In this document: positions 19,600 through 28,698 of the stretch, in pieces
How positions within the stretch are numbered: position 1 is the first letter of the stretch
How the letters are laid out: each line of letters opens with the position of its first letter
Source of the DNA: Pseudomonadota bacterium
Lineage (GTDB): Bacteria > Pseudomonadota > Gammaproteobacteria > Burkholderiales > Methylophilaceae
Length of the DNA: 50,684 nt
Direction: 5' to 3'
Assembly: GCA_029781535.1 (NCBI GenBank)
Contig: JAKOWL010000002.1
Location: forward strand, 1 to 50,684
Notes under the pieces: model-generated
What the model saw: the letters and a program-made list of their open reading frames with translations, nothing else
What the model was told of the DNA's origin: nothing
The model's database searches: none
Position numbers and translations under genes: made by a program

Positions 19600-20061
19600 C
19601 TATTTTGCCGTGGCGTGAGGGTGGTTTTTGCGCCATACCCAGGGCGGTGTCGGTTTTTCTGCTTTCCACAAGCCTAGTTTGGCTTGTTGGGCTTGTTGCT
19701 GTGTCAGCAATAGTGCGTGGTCGGTCGAGTAGTGTTCTGCAAACCATGCATGGCCGCTCTGTACCATGTATAAACCTGCATCCTGCTGATTACATTGCAG
19801 TTTTCCAAGTTTTCGCTGGTATTTGTCCAGACCAATCACCTGATAACTGATAGTTGTGTTGCTACAGAGCTTCATCAAAGCGCGACGCGACTTCAAACCG
19901 TAACTTTGATTGCGTTCCGGTGCGTCGATGTCGGTGATACGCAGTTTAAAAGTTTGGCCGTAGTCCTCGATTCGGACAGTATCACCATCGTAGAAATAGG
20001 CAATGCTGGCAGCCTGTGCGCCATGGGAGATAAATAATAGCAATACGCCTAGAAACCGCAT
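19600..20061 (-). CDS. Secreted thermonuclease (SNase-like) family protein
   Basis: A 153-aa protein with a signal peptide (MRFLGVLLLFISHGAQA) and the staphylococcal nuclease fold. Conserved catalytic features are visible: YDGDTVRI, LRITDIDAPERNQSYG (Arg, Asp and Glu of the active site), DKYQRKLGKL (second Arg) and a C-terminal GLW near PTPPWVWRK. It probably degrades nucleic acid in the periplasm or outside the cell. It starts 6 nt after nadB and may be co-transcribed with it. Confidence 0.9.
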   Translation of the reverse strand: MRFLGVLLLFISHGAQAASIAYFYDGDTVRIEDYGQTFKLRITDIDAPERNQSYGLKSRRALMKLCSNTTISYQVIGLDKYQRKLGKLQCNQQDAGLYMVQSGHAWFAEHYSTDHALLLTQQQAQQAKLGLWKAEKPTPPWVWRKNHPHATAK

Positions 20062-20067
20062 TAATAC

Positions 20068-21684
20068 TTAATTGTGGCCGTGCTGGTTATCAAGTAGACT
20101 ATAGCTCTGGCCTGGTTCCAGCACGGTCGGGATCGCATCAGGCAGCATGTCAGGATAATCCTTGCTGTAGTGCAGCCCGCGGCTTTCGTGGCGTTCGATT
20201 GCGCTGTTGACGATGAGCTCGGCCACCTGAAGCAGATTACGCAATTCGATGAGGTCGTTGCTGACGCGGAAGTTGCAGTAGAACTCATGTACCTCGTCGC
20301 GCAGCATATGGATGCGGTGCAGCGCGCGGCTCAGGCGCTTGTTGGTGCGGACGATGCCGACATAGTTCCACATGAAGCGGCGCAGCTCGTTCCAGGTGTG
20401 GGTGATCAGCACCTCCTCGTCAGCGTCGGTGACGCGGCTCTCGTCCCAATGCGGCAGCACCGGCAATGGCTCTGGCGGGGATTGCAGGATATCCTGTGCC
20501 GCAGCGCGGCCGAACACCAGGCATTCCAGCAGGGAGTTGCTGGCCAATCGGTTCGCGCCATGCAGGCCGGTGCATGCAGTCTCACCAATCGCATACAGGT
20601 TCGGGATGTCCGTTCTACCTTGCATGTCGGTCATTACGCCGCCACAGCAGTAATGCGCCGCCGGGACTACCGGGATGGGCTGTTTGGTGATGTCGATGCC
20701 CAATTCCAGGCAGCGTGCGTAGATGTTGGGGAAATGTTCCTTGATGAAGTCTGCCGGTTTGTGGGTAATATCCAGGTAGACACAGTCCAGACCGCGCTTT
20801 TTCATCTCGAAGTCGATGGCACGGGCGACCACGTCGCGTGGAGCCAGTTCGGCGCGAGGGTCATGTTCCGGCATGAACCGTGTACCGTCCGGCAGTTTCA
20901 GCAGCCCACCTTCGCCACGCACCACCTCGGAGATCAGAAAGGATTTGGCGTACGGGTGGTATAGGCAGGTTGGGTGGAACTGCACGAATTCCATGTTCGC
21001 TACGCGGCAGCCGGCACGCCAGGCCATCGCGATGCCATCACCGGTGCTCACGTCCGGGTTGGTGGTGTACAGGTAGACCTTACCAGCACCGCCGGTGGCC
21101 AGTACGGTCTGCTGCGCCGCGATGGTTTGTACCTTGCCAGTGTCGTTATCCAGCACATATGCCCCCAGGCAGTGATTGGTATCGGGCATCTTCAGTTTCG
21201 CACTGGTGATCAGGTCCACAGCGATATGGTTTTCCATGATCGTGATGTTGGCATGTTCGCGAATATGCTGGCTAAGCGTCTTTTGCACAGCCTGGCCGGT
21301 GGCATCAGCCACATGCGCGACGCGGCGATGGCTATGGCCGCCTTCGCGCGTCAGGTGCAGCGAGTCGTGCCCTGCCTCTTTGGTGAACCCGACGCCTTGC
21401 GCGATTAGCCATTCTATGGCCTCGCGGCCATGCTCGGCCACCATGCGTGTGACTTCCGCGTCGCACAGGCCTGCGCCAGCAATCAGGGTGTCCTGGATGT
21501 GCGACTCGATTGAATCATCCGAATTGAGTACCGCTGCTATGCCGCCTTGCGCCCAGCTGCTGGCGCTGTCGTTGATCTGGCGTTTGCTGACGAGACACAC
21601 TTTTTTCTGGTCTGCGATCTGCAAAGCGAGAGTCAGGCCTGCCAGGCCACTTCCGATAATCAACACGTCAAACGCTTGCGGCAT
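20068..21684 (-). CDS. nadB: L-aspartate oxidase
   Basis: A 538-aa flavoprotein that oxidises L-aspartate to iminoaspartate, the first step of NAD synthesis. FAD-binding [54 protein letters not shown] and [24 protein letters not shown] are all present in order, followed by the helical C-terminal domain. It is divergent from rpoE, an arrangement typical of beta- and gammaproteobacteria. Confidence 0.98.
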   Translation of the reverse strand: MPQAFDVLIIGSGLAGLTLALQIADQKKVCLVSKRQINDSASSWAQGGIAAVLNSDDSIESHIQDTLIAGAGLCDAEVTRMVAEHGREAIEWLIAQGVGFTKEAGHDSLHLTREGGHSHRRVAHVADATGQAVQKTLSQHIREHANITIMENHIAVDLITSAKLKMPDTNHCLGAYVLDNDTGKVQTIAAQQTVLATGGAGKVYLYTTNPDVSTGDGIAMAWRAGCRVANMEFVQFHPTCLYHPYAKSFLISEVVRGEGGLLKLPDGTRFMPEHDPRAELAPRDVVARAIDFEMKKRGLDCVYLDITHKPADFIKEHFPNIYARCLELGIDITKQPIPVVPAAHYCCGGVMTDMQGRTDIPNLYAIGETACTGLHGANRLASNSLLECLVFGRAAAQDILQSPPEPLPVLPHWDESRVTDADEEVLITHTWNELRRFMWNYVGIVRTNKRLSRALHRIHMLRDEVHEFYCNFRVSNDLIELRNLLQVAELIVNSAIERHESRGLHYSKDYPDMLPDAIPTVLEPGQSYSLLDNQHGHN

Positions 21685-21720
21685 AAATTCGGCTAACGAT
21701 AAAAAGGTATACGGTTTGTT

Positions 21721-21749
21721 GGAACTTACGCTAGTTTAGCCGTGTCTTT
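21721..21749 (+). promoter_or_regulatory. Sigma-E-type promoter of the rpoE operon
   Basis: GGAACTT (21721-21727) followed after 16 bp by GTCTTT (21744-21749) matches the RpoE consensus (GGAACTT-N16-GTCTGA) at the -35 and at GTC of the -10. It lies about 60 bp before the AAGGA/ATG of rpoE, in the nadB-rpoE divergent gap, so it would give the usual autoregulation of this sigma factor. Confidence 0.6.
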
Positions 21750-21811
21750 ATGGATGAGCTAGTCATTGAAATAAATTTATTAGCTGAATATCGATGTTAA
21801 GGAAAACAGAC

Positions 21812-22573
21812 ATGTTACCTACCGGCAAGGATTTCGAAGAATTGGTGCGCCCGAATTTCGTCGCACCTTCCGCAATCTCGTATAATGCACAAAATAATAT
21901 TATTAATATTACAACAACGAAAGAAGACAACGCCCAAACAAAGGCGGATGTAAAAGTGACAGTTGACTCTACTTTAATCAATCGCGAGCTTGATCAGGCG
22001 CTGGTCGAGCGTGCCCAACAGGGCGACAAGAAGGCATTCGGCATGCTGGTGGAGAAATATCACCGCAAGCTGGGACGCTTGCTTTCCCGTATGATTCGCG
22101 ATCAGACCGAAGTCGAGGATGTGGTGCAGGAAAGCTTTATCAAGGCATACCGTGCTTTGCCTAGTTTCCGCGGCGATAGTGCGTTCTATACATGGCTATA
22201 TCGCATAGGCATCAATACAGCCAAGAATTACCTGGTCTCGATGGGGCGCCGGCCGCAAGTCCTGCAAGAGGTCGAGATAGAGGATGTGGAGAATTTCGAG
22301 GATGGCGGAGAGATGCGTACGCTTGAAACGCCGGAAACCGAAATGATGACTAAGGAAATCGCGCAAACGGTGAACGACACCGTGGCCAGCCTGCCGGAGG
22401 AACTCCGTGTGGCGATCACATTGCGCGAGCTGGAAGGTTTGAGTTACGAGGAGATTGCGAACGTGATGCAGTGCCCGATCGGTACTGTACGGTCACGCAT
22501 CTTCCGTGCTCGTGAGACGATTGCTGCCAAGCTGCGGCCTTTGCTGGATACGCCAGAGCATAAGCGCTGGTAA
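21812..22573 (+). CDS. rpoE: ECF sigma factor RpoE/AlgU
   Basis: A 253-aa envelope-stress sigma factor. Region 2 (LVERAQQGDKKAFGMLVEKYHRKL...DVVQESFIKAYRALPSFRGDSAFYTWLYRIGINTAKN) and region 4 (LPEELRVAITLRELEGLSYEEIANVMQCPIGTVRSRIFRARE) are canonical. ATG 21812 has an AAGGA site 8 nt away; an in-frame ATG at 21794 lies upstream of that site. The chosen start gives about 55 residues before the conserved NRELDQALVERA, whereas typical RpoE is about 190-200 aa. A GTG at 21956 would give the usual length but has a weaker ribosome site. A sigma-E-like promoter precedes it. It heads the rseA-rseB-rseC-mucD operon. Confidence 0.95.
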   Translation: MLPTGKDFEELVRPNFVAPSAISYNAQNNIINITTTKEDNAQTKADVKVTVDSTLINRELDQALVERAQQGDKKAFGMLVEKYHRKLGRLLSRMIRDQTEVEDVVQESFIKAYRALPSFRGDSAFYTWLYRIGINTAKNYLVSMGRRPQVLQEVEIEDVENFEDGGEMRTLETPETEMMTKEIAQTVNDTVASLPEELRVAITLRELEGLSYEEIANVMQCPIGTVRSRIFRARETIAAKLRPLLDTPEHKRW

Positions 22574-22594
22574 TTTGTTTTGAGGTGAAAGAAT

Positions 22595-23068
22595 ATGAAA
22601 GATCAACTTTCTGCACTGATAGATGGTGAGATTGCGCCCGAAGATGCACGTCATGTGCTGACTGGCGCGGGTGCCAACGGCGAGCTGAAAGAAGCATGGC
22701 AATATTACCACCTGATAGGTGATGCGATGCGAGGCGAGACTTGGGTCAATGTCGATGTCACAGCCAGAATCATGACGGCTATCGAGGCAGAGCCTGTTGT
22801 CATTGCTCCAGGTGCTGGCAAACGGGTTGGTGGTGCTATGCCTAGATGGGGCTTCCCTAGGGTGTGGTCGATTGCGGCTTCTGTGGCAGCCGTGATGTTC
22901 GTCGGGGCAATGGTATGGCAAAATCAGCCTTTCCAAACTAATGAAGTGACACCGGTACAGATTGCCCAGGAATTGCCTATCGAGTATCTTGCTGCACATC
23001 AGGCGGCAGCGCCCAGTGTTGTTTCTTATTATGTCCAGCCTGCAACCTATAGCGAGCCCAGACAATAA
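22595..23068 (+). CDS. rseA: Anti-sigma-E factor RseA
   Basis: A 157-aa protein. The N-terminal cytoplasmic anti-sigma domain (MKDQLSALIDGEIAPEDARHVL...LKEAWQYYHLIGDAMRG) is followed by one transmembrane helix (91-108, WSIAASVAAVMFVGAMVW) and a periplasmic tail. It holds RpoE inactive at the membrane until cleaved by DegS/RseP. The start has a GAGGTGAAAG site. Its TAA overlaps the ATG of rseB by one base, so translation is coupled. Confidence 0.93.
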   Translation: MKDQLSALIDGEIAPEDARHVLTGAGANGELKEAWQYYHLIGDAMRGETWVNVDVTARIMTAIEAEPVVIAPGAGKRVGGAMPRWGFPRVWSIAASVAAVMFVGAMVWQNQPFQTNEVTPVQIAQELPIEYLAAHQAAAPSVVSYYVQPATYSEPRQ

Positions 23069-24033
23069 TGATGGCAGTTTTACGCATTCTGATTCTGGCT
23101 TGGACGGTTTGCTGTGCAGCAAATGCCTTTGCTCAGGATGATCCTTGGACTGTGTTGCAAAAGACAGCGAGCGCAGCACGTACGCTGAATTATCAGGGCG
23201 TATTCCTTTATCAGAATGGTAACCAATTGCGCTCTGTGCAGATCACGCATTTGAATGTTGGTGGGCAGGAGATGACTCGTAATGTGGTGATGGATGGCGA
23301 GTCTCGGGAGGTCTATAGCCAAGGGAACAATATCGTGATTTTCCATCCGGTGCGGCAAAAAGTCCTGGTGGAGAGACGTCGCGGTCAGAACCTGTTTCCA
23401 GCTATGTTGCCAACGGATCTCTCTACACTGAAAACCAGTTATAGCGTGACCCAGTCAGGCAACGACAATGTGGCGGGGCGTCCGGCTTATATTATCGAGT
23501 TGGTACCAAAGGATGCATATCGCTATCGCTACAAGGTGTGGGTGGACGCTGAGACAGGCTTGCTGTTGAAAATGACACTGAGCGGAACAGATAATGTCCC
23601 TCTGGAGCAGATAGGGTTTACTCAGATGAGCTTGATGGGCGGAGCCAGCCTCGATTCGGTTCAGCCAAAAATCGACATGAACAAAGAATATGTGATGGAG
23701 AATGAACAGCCAGTTCAACACGTATCGAATGAATCGGTAGTTACCCAGTTACCGCCTGGTTATCGCCAGATCGATCATATGGAGCGTGTCGTGCCTGGCA
23801 AACCTGCGCCGGTGAACCAGATTATTTTCTCTGATGGCATTGCTTCTGTCTCCCTTTTTATTGAGCCCATTGTAAAAGGGGTGCGGCCAAAAGCTGGCCA
23901 TACTTTGATGGGTTCTACCAATATGTGCGCACACGTGGTGGATGGGCATCAGGTCATCGTGGTTGGGGAAGTGCCGGCAGAAACTGTCCAGCAGATATCC
24001 AGATCCATTTCGTTCAAAAAATCCGATAAATAA
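23068..24033 (+). CDS. rseB: Sigma-E regulatory protein RseB (MucB)
   Basis: A 321-aa periplasmic protein with a signal peptide (RILILAWTVCCAANAFA). The large LolA/LolB-like domain (DPWTVLQKTASAARTLNYQGVFLYQNG...VLVERRRGQNLFPAML) and the small C-terminal domain (LPPGYRQIDHMERV...ASVSLFIEPI...HVVDGHQVIVVGEVP) are in the normal order. RseB binds RseA and lipid or LPS signals, protecting RseA from cleavage. It overlaps rseA by one base and precedes rseC by 5 nt. Confidence 0.95.
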   Translation: MMAVLRILILAWTVCCAANAFAQDDPWTVLQKTASAARTLNYQGVFLYQNGNQLRSVQITHLNVGGQEMTRNVVMDGESREVYSQGNNIVIFHPVRQKVLVERRRGQNLFPAMLPTDLSTLKTSYSVTQSGNDNVAGRPAYIIELVPKDAYRYRYKVWVDAETGLLLKMTLSGTDNVPLEQIGFTQMSLMGGASLDSVQPKIDMNKEYVMENEQPVQHVSNESVVTQLPPGYRQIDHMERVVPGKPAPVNQIIFSDGIASVSLFIEPIVKGVRPKAGHTLMGSTNMCAHVVDGHQVIVVGEVPAETVQQISRSISFKKSDK

Positions 24034-24038
24034 TCATC

Positions 24039-24491
24039 ATGTTAGAAGAGCGCGCTGTCATTTTGGCTGTAGAGCAAGATGCTGAGGGATTGCCCGTGGC
24101 AAGGCTGGAAATCGCACGCAAGACCGCATGTGGCTTGTGTGGGCAGACCCGTGGCTGCGGCAATAGTCTGTGGGGTAGATTGTTCGCCCATAAATCGGGT
24201 AACTTCGTTGCACAAAACCCGATAGATGCACGCGTTGGCGACGGCGTGATTGTTGGGATAGATGAATCTGCGGTGATGAAGGGCGCACTGTTGCTCTATA
24301 TGCTGCCGTTGATCACCATGTTTTTTGTCGCCATGGTGGTTTCTTTTTTTGTTGCGAGTGCCGCGATTGTGCTGCTTGCATCAGGGCTGGGCCTGGCGTT
24401 AGGCCTGCTATGGGTCAAAGGTCATACCATGGCCGGCAAATCCTACTTTCAGCGGCAGCAACCTAAAATCTTACGGTTGGACAATATTTGA
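24039..24491 (+). CDS. rseC: SoxR-reducing/RseC family membrane protein
   Basis: A 150-aa protein with an N-terminal cytoplasmic part carrying the family cysteine cluster C31-x2-C34-x5-C40 (CGLCGQTRGCG) and two membrane helices (LLLYMLPLITMFFVAMVVSFFV and SAAIVLLASGLGLALGLLWV). In E. coli RseC is linked to SoxR reduction; in the mucABC-mucD context it modulates envelope stress. It lies between rseB (5 nt) and mucD (27 nt) in the operon. Confidence 0.92.
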   Translation: MLEERAVILAVEQDAEGLPVARLEIARKTACGLCGQTRGCGNSLWGRLFAHKSGNFVAQNPIDARVGDGVIVGIDESAVMKGALLLYMLPLITMFFVAMVVSFFVASAAIVLLASGLGLALGLLWVKGHTMAGKSYFQRQQPKILRLDNI

Positions 24492-24518
24492 ATCGATTGA
24501 ATAGGGAAAGGTGTTTCA

Positions 24519-25949
24519 ATGTTTAAGCAAAGTATTTCGGCTCTGGTTTTAGCGTTAGGTTTCGCATTCGGGCCGATAGCGAATGCCGGCGGAGCCGTTG
24601 CAGCTGCGTTGCCGGATTTCACCGTACTGGCAGAAAAACATGGTGCGGAAGTGGTGAATATCAGCGTTACCCAGGTCGTGCAGGGCGGCGGCGGTGCCCA
24701 GTTCGGGTTTCCGGGCATGGAGGATGATGAGCAGCTTCAGGAGTTCTTGAGACGTTTTGGCATCCCGAATATGCCAAATCAGCCTGGTCAAGGCGGTGAG
24801 TACAAAAGCCAGTCTCTGGGGTCAGGTTTTATCATTAGTTCCGATGGTTACATCTTGACGAATGCCCATGTAGTTAATGATGCAGATGAGGTGCTGGTTA
24901 AACTGTACGATAAACGTGAGTTCAAGGCCAAGATCATCGGTGTGGATAAACGCACCGATGTCGCGCTGATCAAAATCGAGGCGACAGGTTTGCCTAAAGT
25001 CACTATTGGTGATCCGACTAAGTTGAAAGTGGGGGAGTGGGTGGCTGCGATCGGCTCACCATTCGGGCTGGAGAATACCATGACTGCAGGTATCGTATCT
25101 GCCAAGGGCCGTGCATTGCCGCAGGAGAACTACGTGCCGTTCATCCAGACCGACGTGGCGATCAACCCGGGTAATTCCGGCGGCCCGCTGTTCAACCTCG
25201 CAGGGGAGGTGGTTGGCATCAACTCGCAGATCTATAGCCGTTCCGGTGGTTCCATGGGTCTGTCGTTCAGTATCCCGATCGATGTGGCGATCGATATTTC
25301 CAACCAATTGAAAGCAAGCGGAAAAATCTCGCGCGGCTGGCTAGGGATTGCGATTCAGGAGCTCACCAAGGATTTGGCGGATTCTTTTGGCATGAAGAGC
25401 ACGAATGGCGCATTGGTGGCCGGCGTCGAGAAAAACAGCCCGGCTGATAAAGGCGGCTTGGAGGCTGGTGACGTGATCACCAAGTTCGATGGTAAGCCGA
25501 TCGTAGCCTCGGCTGATTTGCCGCGCATTGTAGGTAATACCAAGCCAGGTAAGGTCGCCCAAGTTGAGATTCTGCGCAAAGGCGTGGCCAAGACTCTGAG
25601 TGTTGGCGTAGGTGAAATGCCGAATGATCCTAACGACGCGCTGCAAGCCAATAAGCCACAGGCTAAAGCCGAACCAAATAAAATCGGTCTGACGCTCAAG
25701 GATTTGACGCCACAGCAGAAGAAGAAACTCAACGGCAAGAACGGTCTTCTGGTCATTGAGAGTACCGGAGCTGCTGCACAAGCCGGCATTCGCCGCGGCG
25801 ATGTGGTGCTTGGCCTTAATAATAGCGAATTCCAAAGCGTTGAAGCGTTCAACAAGCAAATTAACTCAGTGCCTGCGGGTAAAACCGTGGCCGTGTTGGT
25901 ACAGCGCGGGGAGAATACACTTTACGTTCCGATTAAGGTCACAAAATAG
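24519..25949 (+). CDS. mucD: Periplasmic serine endoprotease DegP/MucD
   Basis: A 476-aa protein with a signal peptide (about 1-23) and a trypsin-like domain with catalytic triad H117 (TNAHVV), D147 (RTDVALI) and S220 (GNSGGPL). Two PDZ domains follow (about 265-360, SRGWLGIAIQELTKD; and about 385-475, GLLVIESTGAAAQAGIRRGDVV). It degrades or refolds damaged envelope proteins and feeds back on the sigma-E response. It is last in the rpoE operon and ends at a bidirectional terminator. Confidence 0.97.
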   Translation: MFKQSISALVLALGFAFGPIANAGGAVAAALPDFTVLAEKHGAEVVNISVTQVVQGGGGAQFGFPGMEDDEQLQEFLRRFGIPNMPNQPGQGGEYKSQSLGSGFIISSDGYILTNAHVVNDADEVLVKLYDKREFKAKIIGVDKRTDVALIKIEATGLPKVTIGDPTKLKVGEWVAAIGSPFGLENTMTAGIVSAKGRALPQENYVPFIQTDVAINPGNSGGPLFNLAGEVVGINSQIYSRSGGSMGLSFSIPIDVAIDISNQLKASGKISRGWLGIAIQELTKDLADSFGMKSTNGALVAGVEKNSPADKGGLEAGDVITKFDGKPIVASADLPRIVGNTKPGKVAQVEILRKGVAKTLSVGVGEMPNDPNDALQANKPQAKAEPNKIGLTLKDLTPQQKKKLNGKNGLLVIESTGAAAQAGIRRGDVVLGLNNSEFQSVEAFNKQINSVPAGKTVAVLVQRGENTLYVPIKVTK

Positions 25950-25964
25950 TTAGCAAGCCTAAAT

Positions 25965-25992
25965 AAAAACCGCTCGTTTGAGCGGTTTTTTT
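25965..25992. terminator. Bidirectional terminator between mucD and the DUF2235 gene
   Basis: The stem AAAAACCGCTC / GAGCGGTTTTT (25965-25975 and 25980-25990) with a GTTT loop has T-runs on both strands. It terminates the rpoE operon and the convergent DUF2235 operon. Confidence 0.93.
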
Positions 25993-26013
25993 ATGAATGG
26001 AAATTCTGTAGCT

Positions 26014-27387
26014 TCAGCTAAAAGCGGGCGCTGAATGCATGGTTTCTGGCGAGCCTGTATGTGATGGTATGGCGGAGGGCAACCTGTTTTGCTGAATCAT
26101 ACTAATGATTGTTTGATCAATGCTATCCCGGATGATTTGCTGGCTTTGCTTTGGAAGGTAGTTGGCCTCGCCCAGCATCATCTCTCTTAATTGATAGGCA
26201 CCCAGCAATTCCGGATGTTTTTTTAAAGCCTCATCGGGGGATTTCTCCCGGAAAACGCGCACCTTGTCTGTCAGCTCATCCCTTGTCTCTATCATATGGC
26301 TGCCATCGTAGAGTTTGAAATCCTTGATATTGTCTTGCCCGGATTGGATGGTTTTGGGCGGATGCGCTGAATCGCGATTGAGCAAACGCTTCGGTTGTTG
26401 CTCGGCATTGGGGTCAAAATAGCCGGAGACATCCCATTGGCCGTGTTTTTGCTGGTCAAGAAACACCAGATACGCATCTTCTTTAGTCAGCCCGCTTTCG
26501 TTATAGGCCACCAGTTTTTCGCCCTTGTATAGCCGGCTCGGGTCAACGTCTGCAATCGGTAAGCCGGAATTTTGCAAAAACTGTGTTGCTGCGCCCAAAT
26601 ACAGATTTCCCAAGCCATCATGCTGATATCCACCACCCACGTTGCAATGGTTGCCGGTGACGTCGAAAATCTTGACGCCTTCCTGTCCATGGTAATCTAC
26701 CCCTTTAAACAAGTAGCGATACTCGTTCTCGGCACGCAGTACGGCAATATTCTTCACGTTCGGTGCAAACGCCACGTTGCCATCTTGCCCAGTGGTCACC
26801 GGGTCAAAAATTACCCCAGCAGAAACGCCCACTTGCCCGGGCGGGATAAGTTGCTGTTTGGTTTTTGGGTCTATCAATCCTTTTTCGTACAGTAACTGAC
26901 TAAATATCGCCGCCGTGCCACCACCACGGCTAAAGGAGGTGATGGCAGTGGTGACGTCTCCATCAGAATGATCTTTTAACCAATCAGAAGCGGCGCGCGC
27001 AAATTCGTTATAAGCTTTGTTTGCAGTGCGAATAGCTTCTCTAGTGACCTGACCAGGCTCCCACGCGGAAGCTGTCAACGTACCTTTGGTGCCATGGCCG
27101 TTGTAGTAGCCGGTTTTAAAATTCCTATTTGGATTTTTAAGCTCTACTTTTCGCGCCTGCATATATAGCTCGGCTACATTTGTATCTTCAGGGTTTCCTG
27201 AAAGCTTCACGTCACCCCTGTCATTTCTGGTGCCATCAAACGCGGCAAAAAAAACGAATTGTTCTTTTTTAATGGCGGTGGAGTCAGCCGAATTAGCGAT
27301 TTTATCCGCTTGCCCTAGCGCGCGAGCAGTTTGCTTCTCGGTAAGTTCGCCGGCAATTTGTGGATCAGCTTTAGTGTATTTAGCCAT
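26014..27387 (-). CDS. DUF2235 alpha/beta-hydrolase, candidate phospholipase effector (Tle1-like)
   Basis: A 457-aa protein of the DUF2235 hydrolase family. The N-terminal FFAAFDGTRND matches the family FFDGT motif. The nucleophile is probably S153 in SFSRGGG (GxSxG-like), the acid D195 in GVIFDPVTTG and the base H247 in GNHCNVGGGY. No signal peptide is present. The best-known members are Tle1-type phospholipases delivered by type VI secretion. It is the last gene of a three-gene minus-strand unit behind two lipoproteins, the layout of an effector with periplasmic immunity proteins. No VgrG, PAAR or secretion gene is in the window, so delivery is unproven, and a housekeeping lipase role remains possible. 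Confidence 0.8.
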   Translation of the reverse strand: MAKYTKADPQIAGELTEKQTARALGQADKIANSADSTAIKKEQFVFFAAFDGTRNDRGDVKLSGNPEDTNVAELYMQARKVELKNPNRNFKTGYYNGHGTKGTLTASAWEPGQVTREAIRTANKAYNEFARAASDWLKDHSDGDVTTAITSFSRGGGTAAIFSQLLYEKGLIDPKTKQQLIPPGQVGVSAGVIFDPVTTGQDGNVAFAPNVKNIAVLRAENEYRYLFKGVDYHGQEGVKIFDVTGNHCNVGGGYQHDGLGNLYLGAATQFLQNSGLPIADVDPSRLYKGEKLVAYNESGLTKEDAYLVFLDQQKHGQWDVSGYFDPNAEQQPKRLLNRDSAHPPKTIQSGQDNIKDFKLYDGSHMIETRDELTDKVRVFREKSPDEALKKHPELLGAYQLREMMLGEANYLPKQSQQIIRDSIDQTIISMIQQNRLPSAIPSHTGSPETMHSAPAFS

Positions 27388-27407
27388 AATTAGGGTTTTC
27401 CCTATTT

Positions 27408-27941
27408 TTATTTTTCAGGGTATAACAGCAACATTTTTAAATCATCATATGCACGTGGTCCTTGCGGGGGCTCGTTGGGGTCGCGTTTTTCTGGGGTGAT
27501 CACATAAACATACAACAGGCCTTGTTTGAACGAGGCAAAGAAGCGATGGTCACCACTAAAATCCTTGGGTAGTTTTTTTTGTAGGTCTATAGTGACTTCG
27601 CTCACTTTCCCAGTCACTTTATCTAACCATTTAACATAGAAAACCTTTAAGTCTTTACGGGTAATACCGAGATTGCCATGCCCATCCCCCTGCATACATT
27701 CACCACGAGCCTTGTATGCGGGCGGATTTTTAATTGCATATCCCGCTGGATTACCATACAAATAATCTAAAATCTGAACACGTTCGACTCCTGCTATTCC
27801 ATCGAACTCTCCCTTATTAAAATCAAAGGCATGATCTATTACTTCATCTCCGTTGCCCGCCAGACCGCCACCAGCCGAGGCACAAGCGTTCAGCATACTC
27901 ATAAAGACTCCTAGCAAAATCAATCGAAATAGGTCTTTCAT
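27408..27941 (-). CDS. Lipoprotein, candidate immunity protein for the DUF2235 hydrolase
   Basis: A 177-aa protein with a lipobox (MLNAC, Cys20) after a short hydrophobic leader. The mature part contains YVKWLDKVTGKVSEVTIDLQKKLPKDF and GLLYVYVITPEKRDP...GPRAYDDLKMLLLYP, a pattern I associate with small periplasmic lipoproteins found beside type VI lipase effectors; this is recall, not a search. It lies 20 nt upstream of the DUF2235 gene and 30 nt downstream of another lipoprotein gene. It would sit in the periplasm, where a Tle1-type lipase attacks. Confidence 0.75.
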   Translation of the reverse strand: MKDLFRLILLGVFMSMLNACASAGGGLAGNGDEVIDHAFDFNKGEFDGIAGVERVQILDYLYGNPAGYAIKNPPAYKARGECMQGDGHGNLGITRKDLKVFYVKWLDKVTGKVSEVTIDLQKKLPKDFSGDHRFFASFKQGLLYVYVITPEKRDPNEPPQGPRAYDDLKMLLLYPEK

Positions 27942-27971
27942 TACAAATCCTTTTGTTCAAAAGCTTGGCCT

Positions 27972-28541
27972 TTATGGCGAGGTTTTGGCGTGTAAAGGGA
28001 TAATTACATATCGACAGAATGGTTCGCCACAGGTGCCGGCAATGAGAGTGCCGAATAAGAACACAGTAGGTTTTGCCCAAGGGGTGGATTGTGGTTTGCA
28101 GACAACCAGGTATTGGGGCATTTCCTCCGGATTCAGGTCAATACAATTATTAAACCTATAGTCTTTCTGATCCAGCAATGGGGCAAGTGCCTTGATGGTG
28201 TGCTTATCTTCATCGGTAGCGGAAGGGGCGCTGCGGTGCTGTTGCGCATATTCAAAGGCAAATTGAAGTTGTGATGCGTCCTTTATTGGCGTTGCGTTGG
28301 CGTAATTCGTGCCGCGGCCTGTTTGTTCACCCGTTGGGGAGGTAAACGACATGTTGCACTGCGTATTGGATGTACACTTTAGTATCAATGACTCGTTGCT
28401 GGGATACTTAAAACGGTATTCTCCAGTAAAGTCGGGAGATTGCGGATATAAGCTGTGTGATTGTGGTTCGTAAGTGCTTGCACAGGCTGCGACCAATATG
28501 GGAAAGAAGGCGCATGCGATTGAATATGAAAGGCTTTTCAT
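27972..28541 (-). CDS. Lipoprotein, first gene of the DUF2235 unit
   Basis: A 189-aa protein with signal sequence SLSYSIACAFFPILVAAC, where the lipobox cysteine is the last residue. The ATG at 28541 has a strong AAGGAG site; the frame to 28598 has no such support. The mature part has several cysteines (LKCTSNTQCNMSF, NNCIDL, LVVCKPQ, GTCGEPFCRYVI) that may form disulfides. I do not recognise the family. Its place ahead of a second lipoprotein and the hydrolase suggests it is part of the same toxin/immunity set, perhaps a second immunity protein. Confidence 0.75.
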   Translation of the reverse strand: MKSLSYSIACAFFPILVAACASTYEPQSHSLYPQSPDFTGEYRFKYPSNESLILKCTSNTQCNMSFTSPTGEQTGRGTNYANATPIKDASQLQFAFEYAQQHRSAPSATDEDKHTIKALAPLLDQKDYRFNNCIDLNPEEMPQYLVVCKPQSTPWAKPTVFLFGTLIAGTCGEPFCRYVIIPLHAKTSP

Positions 28542-28698
28542 TGCTTCTCCTTTTGTTATTATTAAGGGCAGTCTACGCGCACCCGCCCAAAAACACAACT
28601 TGCAAGACTGAGTGGTATGATTTGAAAAAAGATTGATAATTTGTGCAGTCAGGTTTCGCTTAAATCATTCAACACATATTAAAAACCGAGTATTGAAT

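Noticed and set aside
20170-20964. 264-aa plus-strand open frame inside nadB
   Set aside because: It is antisense to conserved NadB motifs, with a composition typical of a mirror frame.
21881-21886. TATAAT inside the rpoE 5' coding extension as a main promoter
   Set aside because: No acceptable -35 is found at 16-18 bp. The upstream sigma-E motif with a well-spaced ribosome site is the better model, so the hexamer is only mentioned as an alternative.
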